DNA from: Halisarca cf. caerulea
Lineage: Eukaryota > Porifera > Demospongiae > Chondrillida > Halisarcidae
Length of the DNA stretch: 17,500 bases
NCBI GenBank assembly: GCA_963170055.1
Contig: CAUJGJ010000434.1
Location: 946,617-964,116 of the forward strand
Direction: 5' to 3'
Shown here: positions 1-17,500 of the stretch, piece by piece
How positions within the stretch are numbered: the stretch's first letter is position 1
How the letters are laid out: every line of letters starts with the position of its first letter
The notes under the pieces: model-generated
What the model was told of the DNA's origin: nothing
The model's input: only the letters and a program-made list of their open reading frames with translations
Database searches by the model: none
Position numbers and translations under genes: made by a program

Positions 1-180
1 GTTTGCAAAGAGACATCCAAACCTCTGGCCCTATTACAAAATTGCATAATTATTATTGTAATGTCACATAATTAGTGCATGTGTGTGAGTACCCTACACA
101 CCGGCCACATTCAAGCATGCTCTCCGTATGTAGCCTTATGTACGTGATGCTATGAAGTGTGTATGCTCCTTAGTCTACAG

Positions 181-264
181 CTATTCAAAAACTGGAGAAA
201 CAAAAAGGAAAAGTCTGGAGGAACAGGACAGAGCTTGAAAGACAGTGTATGGAACTGAAGCAAC

Positions 265-266
<2 letters not shown>
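181..266 (+). CDS. Coiled-coil exon of the plus-strand gene
   Basis: The acceptor is CTACAG just before 181. Two bases complete a codon from an unseen exon, then 28 codons run open to CAACAG at 266. The peptide (IQKLEKQKGKV...TELERQCMELKQQ) is rich in E, K, Q, L and R with heptad-like leucines. The other two frames meet stops. The donor GT at 267-268 is also the first unit of a 94-bp (GT)n tract. The exon ends in phase 0. Confidence 0.6.
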
Positions 267-362
<96 letters not shown>

Positions 363-926
363 CTGTGTACCTGTGTACCTCGGTATATGTGTGTGCATTT
401 GTGTATATGCATGTGTGCTTGTGTGCGTGTGTGTGTGCTAATGCTGACCAGTTGGTGTGAGGGCTGCATGGTTATAAGGGTGCAGACTGAAACTCTCAGC
501 TGCTTACAGGTGAAAAACCATACCTGTCAGCCTCAACCACTGCATGTGGGACTTGACCAAGCTAATTCGCAGGTGTAAAGATTAATTTTAGTCTTTTTTA
601 AGCTCAGAGCTTATCAACTTGTACAAGCCTCAGAGTATTGAAGAAGAACTTTGGTAGTTTTTTTTAGCAGACATGTAAACTTCTTATTGAATGTATAGTT
701 TTGAACATCTCATGCATATGTCTACTTCAAAGCTGCTACTAAGGTTTTCCCTGTCACCACGGGTATTGGAATTTCTCTGGGTGCTGTATGGTGGAACAGC
801 TTCTGGGGTATTATTTCATTAATCATGATAGCGAACCATTTATTAACTTTTCTCTTTTGCGTATTTTTTCATTCCTCTCCAAAGCCAAGATTGGTGAAAT
901 CAGCCCAGATAATCAAAACTTCAGGC

Positions 927-962
<36 letters not shown>

Positions 963-2317
963 AGGAGCAAAAATTCAATTAAAATATGCAACATGGAAAG
1001 TTAAAGTTAGATTGTGTAAATAACTCACAGTTGGTACTATAAAACCATCTTAGCCTTGTACCCTCATGCAGCACACAGCACAAAACTAAACTTCTGAAGA
1101 ACTTTGAACTTTTGTCGTATGCCACCATGTGAGAGAGCAACAGTGACAACATTAAACGTCACTAAACACGGATTCAATATTCATACATAAATGCCTGAAA
1201 AACAGCTCGAATCACAAGATAAATGCCTTAGTAATATTAATATAGGCACCGCAAGATAATGTTTTATCACTATGCAAACATAGGATCGTTATCATAACAA
1301 ACTGTGGACATGTCCCGCATACGACAGGAAGCATTAAATGTACGTACGTGACTTGGGTATTATTTTTATCAGACTCCTAGCAGGGTGCTGGTCATTGGCT
1401 GGTGCCCTAGATGCTATTAGCCCGGATATTGCCGAGTTAAGGGTTGGGAATCAATGCTGCTATGAGTTAGGTGGACACGTAACCTTGTACTCTTTAGCTG
1501 CAGCCCAGCCCTACCCATCTCGTGGGGCTTGCAACCTTCACAGATGGGCAACCCCTGATTGCATGAGGGAGCCATCAGGGATGGTGGAGGCACTGGGCAC
1601 ATATCCAGTGGGTCTCTCCCTCAAAGATGTGGGTCAAACAAGGGGGTTACAATAGCCTGCACTGCAGGCTGTGGTATTACATGTTACAAAGTTGCAAGTG
1701 TGCTAATGTGCATGTAGACGTGTGTATTATGTGTTTGTGCACATTGACATGTGCATACATATAAATCTTAATAACCATACAGTATTTTGTGGCCCTCTTG
1801 ACCAAGCACAAAATCAAATCTGTCCCTGTCACCATTGATTGAATTTTCCATCAGATTATAAAAAGTTATGAGAAAAGCAAGAAGTGCTCTTTTTTATGGT
1901 CCCCGAGGAAAAGGCAAGAATTCAAAAACTTTACAAAGGAAGTGGCCACCATTCAGCAACAGATCAGCAGACGACGTCGATCATATCTGCAGTGGCCCCC
2001 ACCCAGCATATGCGATGATAGAACAATGAAAGTCAGGGTTAATTCACTTCCAGCTCGTCCGATTGTCGAGGTTAGTTGAAATGTGGTAAATAATAAAATA
2101 TGGTATGTGGTGTGCCATTTTTTGGTGTGTTGTCTGAGATGTCTCAAACGCATACATGAGTGCATGTGTGAATGCATGTGCTCATGTGTGAGAGTGCCCA
2201 TATTTCGTGTATATTATATGTTTACCAGTCATGTACTCACATGTGCAGTATAATAGTATAATATGTGCTTGAATACCTGCATGAGCACAATCTTAATTCT
2301 ATGAATGTTTGCATGGG

Positions 2318-2377
<60 letters not shown>

Positions 2378-3017
2378 CAATTGAACCGACTAAATCTTCT
2401 ACATATGTTCATTGCAGGATGCCTCGCATTATGAACGGGAGACGAACATTGTAGAACTCACAAGAACTGTGTGAGTGAAGTGATTCCTCAAAAAATCCCC
2501 TCATCAAATACTCATGAACTAACAAGTGTGTACAATAGCATTGTCATATGCTGTGAATGCCGGGCCCCACCCCCACCCAATCCTGCTACCCCAGTTGTGA
2601 CACATCTAATCACGTTCCACTTTTAAATTATTTATTATGTCATAGTTTATGTACATGTGTTACTTTTGTTGTAAATTTTCATCCCATTAATATAAAAATC
2701 TTTAAAACTATACCGAATTATAATTTCTCACATTTCGTAATACATTATTGCATGATTTAATTATCTGCAATGTTGTATTCTTATTCGTTTTGTATTATAT
2801 AGTTGTTGTGCAGTTTGTGCAACTTGGAATTCTTTAACAAAAATAATTTTATTCACTGGTACCAAGATGTCTGGACGCTCGCCCATATTTGGTAAATTTA
2901 TAATCAATTAGTCACCATACGAAATTATTCAACAGTTTTCCCACATGCAGTTCTCCCGCCTATCGTAAGAGCCCAGGGGCGGGATATATCACTTATGCTA
3001 CAGCGTTCAGCCATTAG
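181..3017 (+). CDS. Coiled-coil protein gene, 3' part (five exons, partial)
   Basis: Exons proposed at 181-266, 1855-2070, 2418-2470, 2814-2891 and 2951-3017. They were found by joining open frames bounded by AG acceptors and GT donors with matching phases; the start lies left of the window. The product begins with a charged helical stretch (IQKLEKQKGKVW...LKQQ), continues with a basic segment containing RKRQEFKNF and SRRRRSY, and ends with an aromatic-rich tail and TAG at 3015-3017. The first three exons are the best supported. The last two rest on phase agreement and splice signals only. I do not recognise the family. The gene converges with the kinase gene on the other strand. It could be the tail of a multidomain protein whose head lies outside the window. 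Confidence 0.5.
267..360. repeat. (GT)47 microsatellite starting at a splice donor
   Basis: An uninterrupted GT tract. Its first GT is the donor of the exon ending at 266, so the transcript would carry a (GU)n run from intron position 1. A degenerate GT-rich tail with ACCTGTGT units follows to about 440. Confidence 0.95.
556..1349. other. About 794 bp interrupting element copy 1; no gene seen
   Basis: This AT-rich stretch has an (AT)n run at 930-959. I see no convincing exon; the small open frame at 788-982 runs into the AT repeat. Flanking GACTTG direct repeats suggest an insertion, but the ends show no inverted repeat. Confidence 0.4.
930..959. repeat. (AT)n microsatellite
   Basis: About 14 uninterrupted AT units inside the segment that interrupts element copy 1. 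Confidence 0.9.
1855..2070 (+). CDS. Basic-region exon of the plus-strand gene
   Basis: This exon is exactly 72 codons, phase 0 at both ends. The acceptor is a pyrimidine-rich TTTTCCATCAG and the donor is GAG|GTTAGT, with no internal stop. The peptide starts IIKSYEKSKKCSF, contains basic clusters (SPRKRQEF, SRRRRSY) and a QWPPPS turn, and ends LPARPIVE. Its phase joins directly to the exon ending at 266. No known domain is recognised. Confidence 0.6.
2320..2374. repeat. (CA)n microsatellite
   Basis: An uninterrupted (AC)n tract in the intron before the exon at 2418. It is the only long tract that reads CA on the plus strand. Confidence 0.95.
2418..2470 (+). CDS. Short exon of the plus-strand gene
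   Basis: The acceptor is TTCATTGCAG and the donor GTGAGT at 2471 matches consensus. Seventeen codons plus two bases encode DASHYERETNIVELTRT, in phase with the preceding exon. A (CA)n tract of about 55 bp lies about 40 bp upstream of the exon. Confidence 0.5.
2814..2891 (+). CDS. Possible exon of the plus-strand gene
   Basis: The acceptor is GTTGTGCAG and the donor is TTTG|GTAAAT. The first base completes the codon left open at 2470, then 25 codons are open, including FFNKNNFIHWYQDVW. Support is phase agreement and splice signals only, so an intronic reading remains possible. Confidence 0.35.
2951..3017 (+). CDS. Possible terminal exon with stop codon
   Basis: The acceptor is TTTTCCCACATGCAG. 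The first base completes the codon from the exon ending at 2891. Twenty-one further codons (starting SPAYRKSPGAGYITY) lead to TAG at 3015-3017. A GTAAGA inside the exon at about 2964 could instead be a donor, so the end of the gene is not certain. Confidence 0.35.
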
Positions 3018-3600
3018 CGCATGCGTTATATATATACGTACTTGCCCTCGGGCATTGTGCATATATGAGACACGAACGGCTGATCATGAATGCCTATATA
3101 GCAGGCATATGTGATACAATGTGTACATTTGTACGTGTGGTATGTAGCCCCCTTCAACTCCATACGTTACTGCGTGCGCATGCATCACGCAGCCCCTACA
3201 TCCTGAAATAAAACATGCTACATAATATATTATAGCAATGCGTATACACATCAAAAACACGATCATGTCTCACGTGCACGTTTGCACTGTACAATAGCCC
3301 CCCCCCCCCAAAAAAAGAAATTATTCCATATACGAATATATAGAACCCTGAATGTACTACGTAGATACATGCATGCATGTATGTATACTGTGCCTATGCA
3401 CACACATGTAGACGTGCACGTCTAGTAATTCATATTATTATGATATTATATACATTGAATTATACCTTTTACATACATACCATCCAACACTTGGTGAGGG
3501 ACATGCAGTCAATACTATAATAGTACTAGTCTTGTACCCTAGACCGCCATGCACCTCCTCTAGCTCACTCTAGCTATTATACTGACGTAGCTTTTAGGGA
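3018..3600. other. Intergenic DNA between convergent genes
   Basis: No gene is seen. The stretch holds a poly(C) run followed by poly(A) at 3298-3316 and many TGCATGCA, TACGTA and TATATA alternations. Small open frames on the minus strand lack splice sites and coding character. Confidence 0.5.
3207..3212 (+). terminator. Candidate poly(A) signal of the plus-strand gene
   Basis: A perfect AATAAA lies about 190 bp after the proposed stop at 3017. It is the first canonical hexamer downstream on this strand, but the motif is common in AT-rich DNA. Confidence 0.35.
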
Positions 3601-3611
3601 GAAAGTGACAG

Positions 3612-3970
3612 TATAGTGGTCTGGGATCCCCAGATCAATGAGGTCCAGTATAGTGGTCTGGGATCCCCGGATCAATGAGGTCCAGTATAGTGGTCTGGGA
3701 TCTCCGGATCAATGAGGTCCGGTCCAGTATAGTGGTCTGGGATCCCCGGATCAATGAGGTCCAGTATAGTGGTCTGGGATCCCCAGATCAATGAGGTCCA
3801 GTTAAGTGATCTGGGATCCCCGGATCAATGAGGTCCAGTATAGTGGTCTGGGATCCCCGGATCAATTAGCTCGAGGTCCAGTATAGTGGTCTAGGATCCC
3901 CGGATCAATGAGGTCCAGTGTAGAGGTCTGGGATCCCCGGATCAATGAGGTCCAGTATAGTGGTCTGGGC
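3612..3970. repeat. 37-bp minisatellite, about 9.5 copies
   Basis: The unit contains CCAGTATAGTGGTCTGGGAT followed by CCCCGGATCAATGAGGT. Most copies keep GGATCC, spaced 37 bp apart. One junction has five extra bases (GGTCC duplicated near 3720) and one has an insert (TTAGCTCGAG near 3865). The array stops abruptly at CTGGGCTACATG. Confidence 0.95.
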
Positions 3971-4071
3971 TACATGTACCAGGCTCGAGTACAGCTATAG
4001 AGTTTCAAATGCTGAATCTATAGCAAACACATTGTCCAGGAGCAACGTATTATACACAATAAATTATTACA

Positions 4072-4294
4072 TACCGTAGGATGGGTTCTAATTGCATATT
4101 GCAACAACTGTGTTCAATTATCTAAAGGGAATGCACACTAGCTATAGACTGTGTTTATATGATAATTGTGTTTCCTAACATACAACTACATGACAGGACA
4201 TAGTTGGTTGTAATGCGATATTAATATTTGCGCTCTTGCAATTAGCTGGCAGTCAGCATTCAATGATCTAGCAATTAAAACCCATCCTACGGTA
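4072..4294. mobile_element. MITE with 24-bp terminal inverted repeats
   Basis: The left end TACCGTAGGATGGGTTCTAA (4072 on) and the reverse complement of the right end (4271-4294) agree at 23 of 24 bases. If the element is trimmed to ACCGTAGG...CCTACGGT, the flanks ATTACAT and AATACAT agree at 6 of 7 bases as a possible target duplication. No coding capacity is seen in 223 bp. Confidence 0.75.
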
Positions 4295-4600
4295 ATACAT
4301 TATGCAAAATTTACACAAAATTTTCCAGTGATAATAATGTATACGTCTCCTTGCTATATTATTATAAATTGCTCTTTGATGAATAATAATTCTTGGTTCT
4401 GCGTACAGCAATAATTATTTCTAATCATGAAGTGGATCCAGGGTCCTTTGCACTGCTTGTGAAGACATTTGTGTCAGCCTGTTTTTTCTGTAATGTTCAC
4501 AAAAAATAATTACAAGAAATATAATTTCAGACATTTATAATTTCATTACATGAACAGTACAAGAGGTCAGATGCAATGACAGAGTAAACTAAAACTTAGT
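4295..4600. other. AT-rich intergenic DNA; nothing recognised
   Basis: I see no open frame with exon-like borders and no repeat beyond short A/T runs. Confidence 0.5.
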
Positions 4601-4603
4601 ATA

Positions 4604-4788
4604 CATCGGGTACATGCATGGTGTGTACAGACATCAGGTACATGCATGCTGTGTACAGACATCAGGTACATGCATGCTGTGTACAGACATCAGGTACATG
4701 TATGATGTGTACAGACATCAGGTACATGGGTGATGTGTACAGACATTGGGTACATCGATGTGTACAGACATCAGGTACATGCGTGGTG
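4604..4788. repeat. 28-bp minisatellite, left array
   Basis: About six copies of a unit containing GTGTACAGACATCAGGTACA plus a variable 8-bp tail (TGCATGCT, TGTATGAT, TGGGTGAT); one copy is shortened to 25 bp. The same unit resumes at 5520. The open frame across it is only the repeat read through. Confidence 0.9.
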
Positions 4789-4944
4789 CGCATGTGGGAC
4801 ATGTCCAGGATCTGTTATGATAGCGCTTCCCAGTTTGCGTAGCGATAAATTGTAATTTTCGGGTGCTTACAAGTTATTAGTCACGCAGTTATCTCGTGAT
4901 TCGAACTAATATTCGGGCGTATACGAATGGCAAATCCGCGTTTA

Positions 4945-4964
4945 GTGACGTTTTCTGTCGTCAC
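4945..4964. promoter_or_regulatory. Paired CRE-like half sites
   Basis: GTGACG and CGTCAC form 6-bp arms around an 8-bp spacer in the CpG-rich segment, resembling paired ATF/CREB half sites (TGACG). Function is not shown. Confidence 0.25.
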
Positions 4965-5326
4965 GGTTGCTCTGTCACATGCTTGCTTGTGACCTAACTC
5001 GATGTTTCTTCTGAATCATAGTTTTCGGCTGGGTGCTACGTGAGGGAACAAGCTGGAGACAGTTTCTTAGTGTCAACTTCGAGCCATCGGAAATATGCAA
5101 CTTTTCCATGCGGGTGAGGGAGAGATTTTGTTCCTGTCGCAAGTTACAGGAGCTTGAATGTTGGCTTTTGAGGCCCAATGGATCAGATCTCGGCTTTGGA
5201 AAGGAACGGTCAACTCACCCGCATGGAAAAGTTAGTAAATGTTTTGTTATAGCGATTTATGTTAAAAAATAGCCATGGAAGCGTTCCGCCAGGTAGCACC
5301 CAGAGCGTTTCGCTTTTCAGTAGGGG

Positions 5327-5461
5327 TTAGGAAAACCTCAGTAGCTTCTTCGCCATAAAAGCAAGCCTTCCAAAAAGGTAATCGTACGAACGTCTACATG
5401 TCTGCCTACATCTTGATCCCTTGTTTGACTCTCTGCATCTACTACAAGTTGAGAACAGAAG
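5327..5461 (-). CDS. Possible 3' terminal exon of the kinase gene
   Basis: On the minus strand a strong acceptor (TCTTTTTTACAG) opens a phase-0 frame of 44 codons. The peptide starts LLFSTCSRCRESNKG, is rich in Cys and Arg, and ends MAKKLLRFS before TAA at 5329-5327. The phase suits the upstream exons. However, a random 44-codon frame stays open fairly often, and the exon lies inside the inverted-repeat segment at 4789-5520, so this is weak. Confidence 0.25.
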   Translation of the reverse strand, partial: LLFSTCSRCRESNKGSRCRQTCRRSYDYLFGRLAFMAKKLLRFS

Positions 5462-5519
5462 CTGTAAAAAAGACCGAAATTTTCACACCTCCGAATTAGC
5501 GCGGACATGTCCCACATGC

Positions 5520-5636
5520 GTGTGTACAGACATCAGGTACATGGGTGGTGTGTACAGACATCGGGTACATGGGTGGTGTGTACAGACATCAGGTACATGG
5601 GTGGTGTGTACAGACATCGGGTACATGGGTGGTGTG
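5520..5636. repeat. 28-bp minisatellite, right array
   Basis: Four copies of the unit seen at 4604-4788, here with tail TGGGTGGT and ATCAGG/ATCGGG alternating between copies, as if a two-unit block had been duplicated. Confidence 0.9.
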
Positions 5637-6166
5637 TCAATGCATTTCAAATGCATGCAATTTCCTTAGAAGTGCTGAACTATATGCGTATTATAGTCTG
5701 GGATCCTATCCTTTAATTTATGCATAATATAAATTTACATAATGAGAGTATAAACTTTTGGAGGATGAAACTTTTGCAGATTGCCGATTTTCACAGTTTT
5801 CGAGGTTTATATTTTCACAGATCCCCCTTTAATTGTACACTCTTTAAGTCTTATATTGATAATTATAAACTTAAGAAACTAGTGATGATGCTAATGTGCT
5901 TCTCAGCAACCCCTGTTCTTATGACGGTTGTTTGGTCATACCATGCGCAAGTACTTTACCTAAACTTTTACGGGCTTAAATTTTCATGCTTGGCTTGTAA
6001 TCTGAGAAATCCATGAAAGTTTCATCCAGTGATAATTTGTATCATCATCATCATCATTTCATTAAAGTGGTAACCCTGTCAGCAAAAGCTGGTTTTAATA
6101 GGGTACCATAAGATAAGTATTATATAGATGCAATGAAGATTCATGGATATTTAATCATGCACTCAC
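5637..6166. other. Stretch without a clear gene; possible foldback at 5763-6027
   Basis: GGATGAAACTTT at 5763-5774 recurs inverted at 6016-6027. The interior is AT-rich with an open plus-strand frame (5720-6016) that lacks an exon-like context. This could be a degenerate MITE of about 265 bp. An ATC repeat lies near 6040-6056. Confidence 0.3.
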
Positions 6167-16746
<10,580 letters not shown>

Positions 16747-16750
16747 CTGC

Positions 16751-16808
16751 TAGTATGGCGAGCCAGCCCCTTATAAAGGGCGCTTATAGGGGCTGGCTCG
16801 CCAGACTA
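16751..16808. mobile_element. 58-bp hairpin MITE at the kinase start codon
   Basis: TAGTATGGCGAGCCAGCCCC and, inverted, TAGTCTGGCGAGCCAGCCCC form a near-perfect hairpin. TCCATCTGC at 16742-16750 and 16809-16817 is an exact 9-bp duplication. The terminal motif and the 9-bp duplication match the element at 9400-9473. The duplicated bases contain the kinase ATG on the minus strand. Confidence 0.8.
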
Positions 16809-16813
16809 TCCAT
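16784..16813 (-). promoter_or_regulatory. 9-codon upstream reading frame made by the insertion
   Basis: The duplicated GCAGATGGA gives an extra ATG at 16813-16811, reading MDSLASQPL and then TAA within the hairpin, 37 bp before the main ATG. It is relevant only if transcription starts upstream of it. Confidence 0.5.
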
Positions 16814-16820
16814 CTGCAAA

Positions 16821-16830
16821 CTATATATAA
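16821..16830 (-). promoter_or_regulatory. TATA-like sequence upstream of the kinase
   Basis: TTATATATAG on the minus strand. Before the MITE arrived it would have been only about 10 bp from the ATG, too close for a normal TATA box, so its role is doubtful. TTTGCAG just after it could be a splice acceptor instead. Confidence 0.2.
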
Positions 16831-16842
16831 GCCATATTATCC

Positions 16843-16862
16843 TAGTCTCGCGGCGCCAGACC
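16843..16862. repeat. Short palindrome TAGTCTCGCGGCGCCAGACC
   Basis: A 20-bp near-palindrome carrying the TAGTCT...CCAGAC ends of the hairpin MITE family, without an interior. It may be a remnant or a minimal relative. Confidence 0.4.
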
Positions 16863-16877
16863 ACTCCCCCCCCCCTA

Positions 16878-16921
16878 CTAGCTAGCTAACTAGCCAACTA
16901 GCTAACTAACTAGCTAACTAG
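16878..16921. repeat. CTAGCTAA-type short tandem repeat
   Basis: Several copies of CTAGCTAA and CTAACTAG, bracketed by CACTCCC at 16862 and GGGAGTG at 16921. Confidence 0.7.
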
Positions 16922-17099
16922 GGAGTGCAGCAGTAGCAAGTATGGCCAGACAGCTTAACCATAGTGGATGTAATTAAAAGGACATTTACCTCAGTGTGTC
17001 AAATTCTTTGGCAAAATAAATTTTCTCCTTGCATTGCTCATGCAGTGTACACTGTCAGGGTAAACTGTGCATGTTGTCTTACTCATGCAGTATATACAA

Positions 17100-17433
17100 C
17101 AAACTGTTCTCTTACTCAGTGAACACAGCAAACTGTTCTCTTACTCAGTGCACACAGCAAACTGTTCTCCCACTCACTGAACACAGCAAACTGTTCTCTT
17201 ACTCAATGCACAACAAACTGTTCTCTTACTCAGTGCACACAGCAAACTGTTCTCTTACTCAGTGCACACAGCAAACTGTTCTCTTACTCAGTGCACACAG
17301 CAAACTGTTCTCCCACTCACTGAACACAGCAAACTGTTCTCTTACTCAATGCACAACAAACTGTTCTCTTACTCAATGCACACAGCACACTGTTCTCTCA
17401 CTCAGTGAACACAGCAAACTGTTCTCTTACTCA
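17100..17433. repeat. 29-bp minisatellite with 143-bp higher-order repeat
   Basis: Twelve copies of a unit containing AAACTGTTCTCTTACTCAGT. Most are 29 bp; two copies are 27 bp. The variants TCCCACTCACTGAACAC and TACTCAATGCACAAC recur together 143 bp apart (four 29-bp units plus one 27-bp unit). The 145-codon open frame across the array shifts frame at each unit and is not a gene. Confidence 0.95.
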
Positions 17434-17500
17434 GTGTGGTATGGTCATAGTACATTGGAGCACTGATGTAACAAAGTGAAAATTCCCATCCATGTATGTT

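Larger units (their letters stand above)
449..1690 (+). mobile_element. Dispersed element, copy 1, in two parts (449-555 and 1350-1690)
   Basis: The part at 449-555 matches the left of the element at 12240-12400 (CAGTTGGTGTGA, GCTGCTTACAGGTGAAA, CCTGTCAGCCTCA). The part at 1350-1690 matches its right (TCAGACTC, AGGGTGCTGG, GTGCCCTAGATGCTA, CCAGCCCTACCCATCT, TATCCAGTGGGTCTCTCCC). Both parts hold the shared hexamer GACTTG (550-555 and 1350-1355), as if about 794 bp had been inserted there with a 6-bp target duplication. A 17-nt hairpin sits near the right end at 1654-1670. No conserved reading frame links the two copies, so it is probably non-autonomous. Confidence 0.6.
4789..5520. mobile_element. 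732-bp CpG-rich segment with 18-bp inverted ends inside the minisatellite
   Basis: CGCATGTGGGACATGTCC at 4789-4806 is the exact reverse complement of 5503-5520, and 28-bp minisatellite units lie directly on both sides. Inside are two more inverted pairs sharing one centre at 5166: 5099-5118 with 5214-5233 (20/20) and 5031-5039 with 5293-5301 (9/9, homology extending inward). CpG is denser than in the neighbours. This may be a foldback transposon inserted in the array, or unique DNA trapped between inverted satellite ends. No target duplication was identified. Confidence 0.45.

Noticed and set aside
1338..1655. A 105-codon open frame resembling a protein, similar to frames near 12463-12746
   Set aside because: The similarity comes from the dispersed element. 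Indels between copies fall in and out of frame, so no protein is conserved.
2866..2891. ATGTCTGGACGCTCG as the first exon of a separate gene
   Set aside because: The alternative frame through the same DNA matches the phase of the upstream exons and leads to a stop-bearing exon.
3612..3970. CRISPR-like regular repeats
   Set aside because: Units are head-to-tail without unique spacers, in an intron-bearing animal genome.
5033..5272. A 79-codon plus-strand frame in the CpG-rich segment
   Set aside because: It spans both arms of an inverted repeat, lacks clear splice borders and matches nothing I recognise.
5720..6016. A 98-codon plus-strand frame
   Set aside because: It lies between possible inverted ends, has AT-driven composition and no splice or start context.
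17029..17466. A 145-codon plus-strand open frame
   Set aside because: It is the 29-bp satellite read through. The unit is not a multiple of three, so the peptide repeat changes frame at each unit.

Overview
The window looks like nuclear DNA of an invertebrate animal, possibly a demosponge. It is AT-rich, has GT-AG introns, long (GT)n/(CA)n tracts, several short inverted-repeat transposons and minisatellites, and a stand-alone TKL-type protein kinase of a kind that is abundant in sponge genomes. The sponge assignment is inference. There are no bacterial operons, rRNA or tRNA genes and no CRISPR array; the repeat arrays are eukaryotic satellites.

Layout. 1-3017, plus strand: the 3' part of a coiled-coil gene, read as five exons (181-266, 1855-2070, 2418-2470, 2814-2891, 2951-3017) with a poly(A) signal after it. 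One intron carries a copy of a dispersed element that itself seems interrupted by about 800 bp. 3018-6166: gene-poor DNA with a 37-bp minisatellite, a 223-bp MITE, and a 28-bp minisatellite split by a CpG-rich segment bounded by 18-bp inverted repeats. 6167-16746, minus strand: a multi-exon gene. Its first recognised exon (15883-16746) encodes a whole kinase domain of 288 residues. It is followed by ten small exons whose lengths are all multiples of three and whose junctions are all phase 0; they encode a coiled-coil tail, a polar linker and short 'ELxx[KR][FL]' motifs. A further exon at 6167-6224 fits only if the preceding donor is shifted by two bases inside a GT repeat. 16747-17500: upstream DNA with a hairpin MITE inserted at the start codon, then a 29-bp minisatellite with higher-order structure.

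The two genes converge tail to tail. The kinase keeps its catalytic residues (VAVK lysine, HRD, DLG, PPE), so it is probably active, with the coiled coil serving for self-association or partner binding. The most notable points are the MITE whose 9-bp target duplication copies the kinase start codon, the fully phase-0 cassette tail, donor sites that are the first GT of microsatellites, and a dispersed element with a terminal hairpin conserved by compensatory changes.
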